DNA from: CAZDBA01 sp964503615
GTDB lineage: Bacteria > Planctomycetota > Planctomycetia > Pirellulales > Pirellulaceae
NCBI GenBank assembly: GCA_964503615.1
Contig: CAZDBA010000055.1
Coordinates: forward strand, 1-28,076
Reading direction: 5' to 3'
DNA length: 28,076 bases
Shown: positions 1 through 8,226 of the stretch, piece by piece
How positions within the stretch are numbered: the stretch's first letter is position 1
Layout: every line of letters starts with the position of its first letter
Made by a program: the position numbers and the translations under genes
Notes under the pieces: generated by a model
Database searches by the model: none
Told to the model about the DNA's origin: nothing
What the model saw: only the letters and a program-made list of their open reading frames with translations

Positions 1-55
1 GTCGGCCAAGAGGAAACCATGGAAACAGGATAGCGAGGATAGAATACTTGCGCGC

Positions 56-83
56 GTTCCTCGCTAACGCGTCGGGTTTCCAT
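56..83 (-). repeat. Dispersed repeat copy A (GGAAACCCGACGCGTTAGC family)
   Basis: Read on the minus strand this stretch is GGAAACCCGACGCGTTAGC followed by GAGGAAC. Near-identical copies occur at 9960-9986, 17843-17869 and 22505-22526 (the last with one change in the core). The element is intergenic here; no gene was recognised in 1-325. From memory, similar sequences are frequent between genes in Pirellulaceae, but I cannot verify that here. Confidence 0.75.
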
Positions 84-273
84 TTCACTGTCGCCTTTCG
101 CGACAAGCCATTTTCCCGATTCCTGGATTGTGAACATTTTCCAAAACGGTTTGTGATATTTACTGATATCCAAATAGCAAATTTGTGTAGTCGCTGGATG
201 CTGTCAGCGTTAGACACTTTGAAAACCGAGTTTTGAAGAGCAAATTATTTTTCCGGCACGCGTCGTGCGTGAG

Positions 274-307
274 GGTCGCTCCATGTCAACTAGTTTTAGG
301 AGCGACC
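274..307 (+). promoter_or_regulatory. 5'-leader hairpin upstream of the acidic secreted protein
   Basis: A perfect 9-bp inverted repeat, GGTCGCTCC (274-282) and GGAGCGACC (299-307), with a 16-base loop, ends 18 bases before the ATG at 326. A smaller 5-bp hairpin (GCACG/CGTGC, 256-268) precedes it. There is no U-run, so it is a weak terminator candidate for anything upstream. The 3' arm contains GGAG but too far from the start codon for a usual ribosome binding site. A hairpin with nearly the same arms lies at 15306-15327. The rest of 1-325 shows only repeat copy A. Confidence 0.5.
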
Positions 308-325
308 TAATCGGTCGAAACCAAA

Positions 326-2973
326 ATGAAAAATTCGAAGAAGCTTGGTTATGAAAATTTGGAAAGCCGTCGCCTTTTGGCTGGAGACCTCTGCTCCATG
401 GTAGACGTTTCGGGAGTTACAGCCGAAACAGAACCGTGCATCGTCGCACCCGAAATTGCGGAAGATGTAGCCGAAAACATCGGCTTTGAACTTGGCGATG
501 AGACGGCACTTGAGCCAGTCGCTGCGGAAACAGGCGAACAACAACCGCCTGCGGAATTGGCCCCTGAAGCACAACTAGATCTGGACGACGGCATGGACGG
601 CTATTTCGGTATGCTGGACGTTGAAAACAGTTCCCGGACGTTGACGTTTTCGCCATCCGAAGACGGATTGGTTGACGTGATAATCGCTTCATCTTTTGGA
701 GATGCCTCAACCCATCTGGAAATCCATGACCAATCAGGCGACTTGGTTGCAGCTTCGGAAACCGAAGGGTTGGAAGGATTCCAGACCGTTTCGTTCGCAG
801 GGAAAGCTGACCAAATCTACGAACTAACCATCTCATCCGATACTGGCGTCAGCGGGAGCTTTCAAGTCACGGTTGGAGTAGAAGCGAACAACGAGTCAGG
901 CGTTTCAGAAGTTTCAGAAGTTTCAATGGACGAAACCAACAGTGATGCTGACGCGGAAACAAACCCGGACGCCGAAGCAGGAACCGAAACTGACCTTCTC
1001 GATTCTGAAAATTCAGCAATAGATACGGAACCGGTCACTGGCGAAGAATCTGACAACGATTCTATTTCGATCGAGCAACCTACGATTGTCGAAGACGTTG
1101 AGTCTGGCGATGAAATTGCCGACGAAGTCGTCGAAGAGAACGTTGGTGACACGGAAGAAGTTGCAACCGACGAAGCTGAGAACGACAACTCAGCCGATTC
1201 TGAGTTAGAGGACGAAGCAGCGGACACTACTGACGAGTTAGTCGAGACCGAAGCCGAACCAGCAAACGAACCAGCANNNNNNNNNNNNNNNNNNNNNNNN
1301 NNNNNNNNNNNNNNNNNNNNNNNNNNNNNNNNNNNNNNNNNNNNNNNNNNNNNNNNNNNNNNNNNNNNNNNNNNNNCGAACCAGCAAACGAACCAGCAGA
1401 AGAGAATTCGAACGAAGTTCTGGACGATGTTTCAGACGAAGTCGAAACGATCGCAGACATTGTTGATTCAGTTGTGGATACGATTGTCGACGAACTTGAA
1501 GAAACGGGCCACGACTTCGAGGATTTCGATCTTGAGCTCACGCCTGTCAACTCCTCGGACGAAGAAACCGTTGCCGAGTTTCCTAGTAGCGAAGTCGCCG
1601 ACGAAGTCACAGCCAGCGATAACGTCGATTCAGAAACTGAACAACCCGTTTCTGAAACGGAGGTGACTGACTCGGTGACCGTCGTTCTGGATGACGACTC
1701 TTCGGATGAAGAAGGGGAATTCGTCAATATCGAAGCCGATACTTCGTCCGACGATGAAACGGAAACGAATCAAACAGACACCTCAGAAAGCAATTCAGAA
1801 GTCACGGCCGAAACAGGTGAATCTGACGGTGGAACATCAACCGAAGTTATTGTCGATCAGCCTAGTGCTACCGATGACAACCCAACGGAAGGCAATTCCG
1901 CCGAGGACGATCCCACCGACGACCAACCGTCGACAGATGGAGATGATGTTACGGATAACGAGACCGAACCTTCCGACCAGCACGCTGACGAAATCGGTCC
2001 ATCTGCGACTGAGTTGACGTTTACAGATGGAGTCGCTGAGTTAAGCGGCGAATTGGAAACGGTGGACGACACAGATGCCTTCCGGTTCACTGCTAATGCA
2101 GATGGCAATGTCGAATTATACGTCGGCGAACCAGTGGGTGAATCCAACTTGGACGTCCAAGTAGTCGATTCGCAAGGCAATTTGGTTGTCGACGGTGCGA
2201 CGAATGAAGCGGTCAAGATCAGCTTTGATGCCGAGGCCGGGACCGAGTACTTTGTGATTATCAATTCGGACGCTGACCAGCAGGGAACCTACAACCTGCT
2301 GGTCGAAGCTCCCGAAGCGATGGCTGAATCGTTTGACGACCATACTGACACGGTGGGTGCCGATGCCACCTTGATCGAAACGGTTGACGGTGTCGGCCAA
2401 GCAACGGGAGAGTTGGAAGTTGGTCAGGACACCGATGTCTTTCGCGTCGTCGCCAGCTCGGAAGGCGATATCTCAGTCAGCTTGGACGTGGAAAGCGAAA
2501 ACCACATCAGCGATGCCTCTATCACAGTAACTGACGGTGACACAGTCGTTGCCTCCGGCACTACTAATGATCTGGTCAGCCTTCGATTCGACACAACAGC
2601 GGGAACGGAGTTTCAGTTCCAGATCGAATCGGTAAACGACGAAGTGCTAAACTATCAGTTGACGATCAACGAACTGGCTTCGCCAACAGATCCGATTGAT
2701 GGAACTGCCGATGAAAACACGGACGATTTCGTAAGTGACGAGGGAGAAGCCGATTCGGATAGGGAAGTCAGCGACGTCGACGCGTCCGCGCAATCAAACG
2801 GTTCGGAAGAACAGTTCGAGAATTCTGACGATATTAACCTTGCCGAGACTGACAGCGATGGCGAAGCCGGCAGTGAACTGGACGCGGTCGACGACCTCTT
2901 TGCCGAAGACGAGTTTCAGTGGGCGTTTTCTTTTGATGGCGACCGCTTCTACAGCCGCCTGAATCGCGGATAG
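326..2973 (+). CDS. Large acidic secreted protein with planctomycete N-terminal motif and PPC-like domains (interrupted by an assembly gap)
   Basis: Secreted or surface protein of unknown function. It opens with M-K-N-S-K-K-L-G-Y then ENLESRRLLAGD (residues 10-21), a motif common at the start of exported planctomycete proteins. A beta-rich domain resembling the bacterial pre-peptidase C-terminal (PPC) fold spans about residues 92-186. A long Asp/Glu/Ser/Thr linker follows, broken by 100 Ns at 1277-1376. Beyond the gap the same protein continues in another frame through more acidic linker, a second PPC-like domain (about 2005-2320), a third (about 2359-2688; GELEVGQDTDVFRV) and a final acidic stretch ending FDGDRFYSRLNRG. 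The frame change is an artefact: both flanks encode the repeat Glu-Pro-Ala-Asn. With the smallest consistent gap (2 bases) the protein is 849 residues. No catalytic domain or membrane anchor is visible. The acidic linkers suggest a cation-binding or spacer role, which is inference. Confidence 0.85.
1277..1376. other. Assembly gap (100 N) inside a 12-bp coding tandem repeat
   Basis: Exactly 100 Ns. Both sides carry GAACCAGCAAAC units (Glu-Pro-Ala-Asn), so the assembly probably failed on a tandem array. The left flank ends on a complete GCA codon at 1276 and the right flank resumes with the last base of a codon at 1377. An intact gene therefore needs a gap length of 2 modulo 3, whereas 100 is 1 modulo 3. 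Lengths of 2 plus multiples of 12 would keep the repeat register. Confidence 0.95.
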
Positions 2974-3065
2974 TTGATTCCGCAATAAGCGAACTGGCTT
3001 TTGCAAGATAGCTAAAGGCCAACCTTGACTCAGGTGCACGATGCAACCAAACAGCATCCGCCGTG

Positions 3066-3100
3066 GTTTGAGAACATGACGTTCTCAAACAACGTTTTTT
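3066..3100 (+). terminator. Rho-independent terminator after the acidic secreted protein
   Basis: A perfect 10-bp stem, GTTTGAGAAC (3066-3075) and GTTCTCAAAC (3081-3090), closes a 5-base loop. A run of six Ts at 3095-3100 follows after a 4-base spacer. It lies 93 bases after the stop codon at 2973. This is the clearest intrinsic terminator in the window. Confidence 0.75.
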
Positions 3101-3117
3101 CTAATTCACTCATCTGA

Positions 3118-3147
3118 GCTCTGTGCTCTCTATGCCTCTGTGTTTTA
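3118..3147 (+). repeat. CTCTGTG/TGCCTCTGTGTTT dispersed repeat, copy 1
   Basis: CTCTGTG, then a short variable spacer, then TGCCTCTGTGTTTT. It matches the right arm of the long hairpin at 11953-11982, and a decayed copy lies at 13479-13500. Only one arm is present here. It sits between the terminator at 3066-3100 and the export gene at 3328. Confidence 0.6.
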
Positions 3148-3252
3148 TTTTTGCACTTACGCAAACTGCTTCAACTGCGAGCTTTAAAGAAAAACCCAAG
3201 CTCGGCAACTTCTCCAAAAAAGAGGCTCAACGCACGAGCGATCTGAATCGGC

Positions 3253-3258
3253 TATAAT
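3253..3258 (+). promoter_or_regulatory. Possible -10 element for the polysaccharide export gene
   Basis: A perfect TATAAT lies 69 bases upstream of the ATG at 3328. No good TTGACA-like hexamer is found 16-18 bases upstream of it, so this rests on a single hexamer. The remaining bases from 2974 to 3327 hold only the terminator and repeat listed separately. Confidence 0.3.
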
Positions 3259-3327
3259 CTAGTCTATGATTTTGAGCACCTTGCGGCTTAAACAAAATCA
3301 CAGCCACCCTCCCTTGCGATCCTCATC

Positions 3328-4659
3328 ATGCTTTTCTGCTTTACAAAAAATCCAATTCGCTACTCTCAACTCATTCGACTTAGTTTCACCGCGGCAATCA
3401 TCGGGTTGACACTATGCCCCAACTTTTGTTCGGCCCAACGAGTTCGCAACTCCGTTTCGCCACAACAGGTTCCTTCATGGCAACTTCAACAACCTCAGCC
3501 AACGGTACAAACTTCGCCGAATGTTTCTAATTTGCGGCAAACAAAACCGCGAGCGTATTACCTTGATTCTGGCGATGTACTGGGGATCTTTCTGGAAGGA
3601 GTTCTGGGTGAAGTCGATGGCACACCACCGGTCCACTATCCCCCTGCGGGCAGCAGCATCGGTCCTTCGATGGGCTTTCCAATCGTAGTTCGAGAAAACG
3701 GAACCCTTTCTTTGCCACTGGTCGATCCGATTCCGGTCCGTGGATTGACGATTCAACAAGCCGAAGAGCTTGTAAAATCGGTTTATCTGGGAAACAACGC
3801 TTCAGGGAAAAAGATCCTTAACGCCACCAGCCGAATCATTGTTACGTTGCAACGCAAGCGAACGGTAAACGTGATTGTGATTCGGCAAGACAACTCCAGG
3901 TCGATAGGAATCGGCCGAAATAATCGAGGCGCTGTTTCTGACCGAAGTGACCGAAGCGCACGCTCAGCATCGATTCAATTGCCAGCTTACGAAAACGACG
4001 TCTTACATGCTTTAATTGAAACGGGTGGTTTACCCGGCGTTAACTCGTCAGGTGAGGTTCGTGTTTATCGCAGTTCGCCGTCATCGGTCGCAACCAACTC
4101 TACAGTTCGCAATCCTGTCTTTCCTGTTTCTGGGATTCGCAGTTCTGAATTTCCGCGAACTGGATATTCCCCCAATGGAATTCGCTACACCACCAACTCG
4201 AATTTGGCTACGACAAACATTCCGTTGAACCGGACATCTTCGGGCGGTCAATTCGACAATCGAAACTCCATTTTGACTCAGGGCGATATCGTTTTGGTTG
4301 AATCTCGCCCCACCGAAGTCTACTATACCAGCGGACTGCTGCGTGGCGGTGAACACTTGCTTCCAAGGGACAAAACGCTAAACGTTCTAGAGGCAGTCGC
4401 TCTGGCAGGTGGGCCGATCACCAACAACGGCACAGCCAACAGGCTCGTACCAACAGAACTGTTTATCATTCGCAATAACGGCGCCAACGGAAGAGTGAAC
4501 ATTAGAGTCGACCTTCAACAAGCTTTGACCGATCCGACTCATCAAGTTCTAATTGCGCCCGGCGATCACCTGATCCTGCAACACAAGCCGATCCAACGAA
4601 TCGGCAACTATGGGATCCGAGCAATCAACAACTATGGCTTGCGGCGGTTGATCCAGTAA
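3328..4659 (+). CDS. Polysaccharide biosynthesis/export protein, Wza-like with SLBB domains
   Basis: Member of the polysaccharide export (Poly_export/SLBB) family, which forms or contributes to the outer-membrane exit path for exopolysaccharide. The 443-residue protein has a hydrophobic signal segment at about residues 15-36 (a signal peptidase I site after C-S-A is likely). The export domain spans about 77-185 and begins with the family signature YYLDSGDVLGIFL. A first SLBB-like segment lies around 178-250. A Ser/Asn/Arg-rich insert (about 190-310) interrupts it, and a second SLBB segment (about 330-420; VYYTSGLLRGGEHLLPRDKT) follows. The insert makes it longer than a minimal Wza core. No Cys fits a clean lipobox. 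No Wzc-type kinase, glycosyltransferase or flippase lies nearby, so it is an orphan here. The start is the first ATG of the frame before the signal segment; no strong ribosome binding site is seen. Confidence 0.85.
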   Translation: MLFCFTKNPIRYSQLIRLSFTAAIIGLTLCPNFCSAQRVRNSVSPQQVPSWQLQQPQPTVQTSPNVSNLRQTKPRAYYLDSGDVLGIFLEGVLGEVDGTPPVHYPPAGSSIGPSMGFPIVVRENGTLSLPLVDPIPVRGLTIQQAEELVKSVYLGNNASGKKILNATSRIIVTLQRKRTVNVIVIRQDNSRSIGIGRNNRGAVSDRSDRSARSASIQLPAYENDVLHALIETGGLPGVNSSGEVRVYRSSPSSVATNSTVRNPVFPVSGIRSSEFPRTGYSPNGIRYTTNSNLATTNIPLNRTSSGGQFDNRNSILTQGDIVLVESRPTEVYYTSGLLRGGEHLLPRDKTLNVLEAVALAGGPITNNGTANRLVPTELFIIRNNGANGRVNIRVDLQQALTDPTHQVLIAPGDHLILQHKPIQRIGNYGIRAINNYGLRRLIQ

Positions 4660-4662
4660 TTT

Positions 4663-4692
4663 TCAAAAAGTTGTGGCAAGAGAACTTTTTGA
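4663..4692 (+). terminator. Candidate terminator after the export gene
   Basis: A perfect 10-bp inverted repeat, TCAAAAAGTT (4663-4672) and AACTTTTTGA (4683-4692), with a 10-base loop, begins 4 bases after the stop codon. The T-run is inside the 3' arm, so the stem is AT-rich. It also lies in the leader of the next gene (ATG at 4743), so it could attenuate read-through. Confidence 0.45.
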
Positions 4693-4742
4693 TGTGTAGA
4701 ATCGGACCAGATTTGAATCCTAATTTCAAAAGTGAACATACA

Positions 4743-5606
4743 ATGAAGCAAACAATTTTAACTTTAGCAGCTGTAATTTTCTTTTTCTCAGGCTCGTTGA
4801 TTTCGGCACAAATCGTTGTTATCGGAACCGATTTTGAAAACTCAGTTAGCATGCCTCGTGCGAATAGCGTTGCGGATGCAAATGCCAACGGCTTAACCGC
4901 AGGCACCCTCAGCAACATCACGTATACACTTAACGGTGCGTCCGACCCTGGAGATATATCACCGACAATTGTCGTGGGAAACGCTGCAGAAAACCGTCTC
5001 AATGACAACATGAATGCTTCCGGTGGTTTTCTTGCTGTCACCAACAATGTTGGCAACGGTGGCATGTGGGAGTTTTCGCTTTTTTCGACTATCACCACTA
5101 ACGTTGAAATTACCGGTGTCAACGCAACTCAAGGCTTTTTCTCTAACAACACTTTTAATCAAGGCAACAACCTTCGAGATTGGCAATTCACAGTCGAATT
5201 GATTGAAGTGGAAAGTGGGATTGTTCTGAGCAGTGTTGTTAACCCAACTGCTGAGGAGACCCGATTTTCTCACGCAGATCGAGCTAATCACGTTCAGGAA
5301 CTGACGTTTGGCAGGCCGATAAACTTGACAGCTGGAACGAATGTGGAGTTCAAATTCCTGGTTGAGCGCGGATCTATCATTGGTGTTAACGCTGGTTTTG
5401 ACGAGATCAACATCATCGGCAACATAACTGAAATTCTGCTGGGGGATGTTAACCGGGATGGTGTTCGTGATTTTTCAGACATCGCGCCATTTATTAGCGT
5501 TTTATCCGCAGGAGGCGATCAACTCGAAGCGGATATCGACATGAATCAAGTGGTTAACTTTTCTGATATCGCACCGTTCATCCAGCTTTTATTGAATGGT
5601 AGTTAA
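4743..5606 (+). CDS. Secreted protein with C-terminal dockerin-like EF-hand pair
   Basis: Exported protein of unknown substrate, 287 residues from the ATG at 4743. That start was chosen because the signal peptide begins there (M-K-Q-T-I-L-T-L-A-A-V-I-F-F-F, cleavage after I-S-A). An upstream in-frame start at 4671 would put a charged, unlikely extension before it. The middle (about 25-225) is Asn/Thr-rich, beta-strand-like and has no recognised catalytic motif; a jelly-roll or lectin-like fold is a guess. The C-terminus carries two about 22-residue calcium-binding-type repeats: GDVNRDGVRDFSDIAPFI and ADIDMNQVVNFSDIAPFI. The first keeps the D-x-N-x-D-G pattern, while the second is degenerate. 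A related module ends the protein encoded at 12182-13195. No cohesin partner is visible in the window. Confidence 0.8.
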   Translation: MKQTILTLAAVIFFFSGSLISAQIVVIGTDFENSVSMPRANSVADANANGLTAGTLSNITYTLNGASDPGDISPTIVVGNAAENRLNDNMNASGGFLAVTNNVGNGGMWEFSLFSTITTNVEITGVNATQGFFSNNTFNQGNNLRDWQFTVELIEVESGIVLSSVVNPTAEETRFSHADRANHVQELTFGRPINLTAGTNVEFKFLVERGSIIGVNAGFDEINIIGNITEILLGDVNRDGVRDFSDIAPFISVLSAGGDQLEADIDMNQVVNFSDIAPFIQLLLNGS

Positions 5607-5673
5607 GCTCAGCAAGGCACTCACTTTTTTTAATGAGTGACTATTCCCTTGGAAGTTGGAAATGAGAAGTCCT

Positions 5674-5706
5674 TTTGGCATCGAAGCTTTCAGTGACGAT
5701 GCCAAA
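5674..5706. terminator. Hairpin between convergent genes
   Basis: A perfect 10-bp stem, TTTGGCATCG (5674-5683) and CGATGCCAAA (5697-5706), with a 13-base loop. It lies between the stop codons of two converging genes (5606 and 5730). There is no U-run on either side, so it would be a non-canonical bidirectional terminator or a transcript-end stabiliser. A weaker 6-bp CACTCA/TGAGTG repeat with a T-rich loop lies nearer the first stop. Confidence 0.45.
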
Positions 5707-5729
5707 TCGACTCGTTACTTTAAGTTACT

Positions 5730-6929
5730 TTAACGAATCGGTTCATCAACCGGCTGGATAGCGCTCTGATCATCCCTGGCGTCTTTCAGCATCTCTTCGA
5801 CCTCAGCATCGCCAAACAACTGCACTGATGTGTCGATTTTCAATTGATCTTCCAGCTCGTGGGATGTGGCGAGCAGTTCGATTAACTCCTCCTCATTCAT
5901 TCCCAATCGGGCAATGTCTTCCTGGCGTCCCTGGTTTCGAATGACACCTTGCAGCCGAACAATTACTTTGTCGAGCGTGGCAAGCCGCTCCTTGATCAGT
6001 TCAATCTGGCCATTAACCGATTTCAATTCGCGCCCTGTAACACGCCATTGGTCATCGCGGGCCTTCCCTTCCAAGGCGTATTGGTTCAAGCTTTGAACAT
6101 AACGATCTTTGTCGACGGTGTAACGTTGTAGAGTCTTGATAAGCACTTTCTTGCGCTCGGTATACTTGTCCATCTGCTCGAAGTACCCCTTCAATTCGTC
6201 GGAGGCATCTTCGTAATCGATACCCGAGCTGGTGGCCGCAACCTTACGCCACTTGCCGCCCAACTCAAGTCGAATGTCTCGATCCGAAGGAGCCATCAAT
6301 CGCAACTGCTTGTCGGACAGGAACTCGTAAGTGAATTTGGTTGTACGGGGCCCGCCCTTTGTATCGAAAACCAAAATCAACTCACGTTGCCAAACGGTAT
6401 ATAGCCCAGGTGTTTCTTTCAGCGCTTTTGCGTCTTCTGCATCGCTGGATAGCTCCGCATAGATCAGGTTCCCATTAGGAGTAAATTCGATGGTGACATC
6501 GTTGTCTTCGTTTGACTTCCAGACTCCGCTGACTTTCTCGATCAGCGCTGCCTGAATTTCGTCACGCGTTCGAGCTTGTTCGTCTTTCTGCTTCTCTCCC
6601 ATCACCCAAAAGACGCAAGTCAAAATGATGCTGAAGACCGAAGCCAACAAGCCGACCATCGCCATATGATGCCCGGCACCTCGATTCTCGGTTTTGATTC
6701 CAATCGCAACCACGCCCAGAATTACACCCAGGAATCCGATCGGAAATGTGATCAACGGAAACACGAACATCAACAAAGCGCCAATCCCGATCAGCATCGC
6801 TGCCATTCCGAAACTGCGTTTGAGATTATTTCGCTTTCGAGAGTTGTACAGTTTTTCACGCGGCGTTTCGTGGTGCTGAACGGGCTCTGTAAAGATAATG
6901 TCCGGTTTTTTTCGACGGCTCATGGGCAT
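5730..6929 (-). CDS. Membrane protein with two transmembrane helices and a coiled-coil C-terminus, function unknown
   Basis: Not a family I recognise. In the 399-residue product a basic N-terminus (about 1-40; S-R-R-K-K, then N-N-L-K-R-S) precedes two hydrophobic segments (about 41-75, M-A-A-M-L-I-G-I-G-A onward; and about 87-110, M-V-G-L-L-A-S-V-F-S-I-I). Next comes a beta-rich domain (about 130-230; V-S-G-V-W-K-S-N-E-D-N and L-R-L-M-A-P-S-D-R), lipocalin-like or DUF-type in appearance with Trp at its start, as in small proteins that score residual value against a reference state. Residues about 240-350 are predicted coiled coil by their heptad-like Leu/Lys/Glu pattern, and the tail is acidic. 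The first ATG at 6929 was used; an ATG two codons later is equally possible. It is on the same strand as ApbE upstream, with 97 bases between them. Confidence 0.75.
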   Translation of the reverse strand: MPMSRRKKPDIIFTEPVQHHETPREKLYNSRKRNNLKRSFGMAAMLIGIGALLMFVFPLITFPIGFLGVILGVVAIGIKTENRGAGHHMAMVGLLASVFSIILTCVFWVMGEKQKDEQARTRDEIQAALIEKVSGVWKSNEDNDVTIEFTPNGNLIYAELSSDAEDAKALKETPGLYTVWQRELILVFDTKGGPRTTKFTYEFLSDKQLRLMAPSDRDIRLELGGKWRKVAATSSGIDYEDASDELKGYFEQMDKYTERKKVLIKTLQRYTVDKDRYVQSLNQYALEGKARDDQWRVTGRELKSVNGQIELIKERLATLDKVIVRLQGVIRNQGRQEDIARLGMNEEELIELLATSHELEDQLKIDTSVQLFGDAEVEEMLKDARDDQSAIQPVDEPIR

Positions 6930-7026
6930 TCAAAATTAAGGCAATTAGTTCGAAGGGTATTCGAGCAAGAGTCCTGAATCTTAGCAACTATATTGGACAA
7001 TTACATTACCGAACCGATTCATGAAA

Positions 7027-8226
7027 TCATGACCCAGTGGAATCATCCTGAGGGGGAGCTTTCGATTTTTCTTCATTCATTAATGGCGATCGCGGATTCT
7101 CTGTAACTTGTGGAAAACTGGAAGTTCGAAACAAGTCAAACTGGGTTAGCTCTTGGTTGGATGCCTCGATTATCTGCACCGAAAAACCTTCTGAAGAAAT
7201 CCCCTCCAACCCTGCTTGCCCGACGACACTGAGCGCCGATGCCAACGAGTCGCACCGCATTCCGCAATCACTGATCACCGTCACGATCCGAGGCGTCGTA
7301 ACGGCTCGACCTGTTTCTGGGTCGACCAAGTGAGAGTACCTGACACCGTCAACCTCCATAAATTGGTAAACGTCTCCCGACGTTGCCACGGCGCCGTTTA
7401 CCAACGGGATCGTCATCGTTTCACCTTTGACCGACGGGATTTCTACATTCCAAGCTTCCTCGCCCGGCGGCGCATTACCGACGACGATATCTCCGCTTGC
7501 ATCGACAAAAGCAGAATCAAATCCGGCATCCCGCAAAATAGCCAATGCGCGATCTGCGGCGAACCCTTTTGCAATGCCTCCAAAATCCAGTTGCATATCG
7601 GCCAAGTCTAATTGCAAACACTTCTTCTGCTGGACATCAAATCCGTCGGAGTCATCCACTTTGCAATCCAGCAGCCGAATATGCTGCATGCCCATTCGCT
7701 TGAGCGCTACATTTACTTTTTCGTCAGAAGGCAAACGGTTCCTGCGCCGAGCCGTTCGCCAAACTCGACTCGCCGGCCCGATCGTGATATCAAAGGCCCC
7801 GTTGGTCTGTTCGTACATTGCTTGCGAATGTTGAATCGAGAGGTAGAGTCGCTCGCTGATCTCGATCGGTTGTGCATGCGGCGCAGAGTTGCAAATTCGT
7901 TTAACTTCGCTATTCGATTTATAATCGCTAAGCGCTTCGTCGAAACTCTGAATCTCTGCGAACGCTTTCTCGGACGCTGCAGCAGCTGAATCCTCAGAGT
8001 CAGCGTACAAAGCGATCTTGAACTCGACACCCATGATGGGACGAGCAAACTCGAACCGCATCAAATTGTCAGGCGCCGTCTTTTCGGTAGTTTTAGAGGA
8101 CGATTGCCCATAGGCCGAACTGGCTAAAAAGTCCGTCAAGCCGAACACCACCAAGATTGAAACCAAAGCAAGTAAAAAAAGCGAGCCCGTTCGGCGAACC
8201 CACTGTTGAGTCTCCTTGCAAATCAT
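7027..8226 (-). CDS. apbE: FAD:protein FMN transferase (ApbE family), exported
   Basis: ApbE enzymes move FMN from FAD onto a Thr of target flavoproteins outside the cytoplasmic membrane, using Mg2+. The 399-residue product has an N-terminal membrane/signal segment (about 13-38, ending S-S-A-Y-G-Q). Family motifs are in the usual order: MGVEFKIALYAD (65-76), FDITIGPASRVW (145-156), LDFGGIAKGFAAD (213-225), VDASGDIVVG (241-250), VATSGD (280-285), HLVDPETG (299-306) and D-S-L-A-S-A-L near 326. The Gly-rich GGIAKG and the SGD and DPETG motifs are the best indicators. The ATG at 8226 has AAGGA at a good distance upstream. No Nqr/Rnf subunit or other obvious flavoprotein acceptor is seen in the window, so the target is unknown. 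The C-terminal tail after about residue 375 is Ser/Lys-rich and not conserved. Confidence 0.9.
   Translation of the reverse strand: MICKETQQWVRRTGSLFLLALVSILVVFGLTDFLASSAYGQSSSKTTEKTAPDNLMRFEFARPIMGVEFKIALYADSEDSAAAASEKAFAEIQSFDEALSDYKSNSEVKRICNSAPHAQPIEISERLYLSIQHSQAMYEQTNGAFDITIGPASRVWRTARRRNRLPSDEKVNVALKRMGMQHIRLLDCKVDDSDGFDVQQKKCLQLDLADMQLDFGGIAKGFAADRALAILRDAGFDSAFVDASGDIVVGNAPPGEEAWNVEIPSVKGETMTIPLVNGAVATSGDVYQFMEVDGVRYSHLVDPETGRAVTTPRIVTVISDCGMRCDSLASALSVVGQAGLEGISSEGFSVQIIEASNQELTQFDLFRTSSFPQVTENPRSPLMNEEKSKAPPQDDSTGS

Noticed and set aside
48..236. 62-codon open frame near the left edge
   Set aside because: It runs across dispersed repeat copy A, has no ribosome binding site and no recognisable domain.
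1377..1666. Apparent alternative C-terminus (N-Q-Q-T-N-Q-Q-K) after the gap in the first frame
   Set aside because: It is an artefact of the 100-N placeholder; the true continuation is in the frame encoding Glu-Pro-Ala-Asn.
296..2400. Several long minus-strand open frames opposite the acidic secreted protein
   Set aside because: They are shadows of Asp/Glu/Ser-rich codons and read as low-complexity Ser/Thr/Val; the plus-strand frame has the motif and domains.
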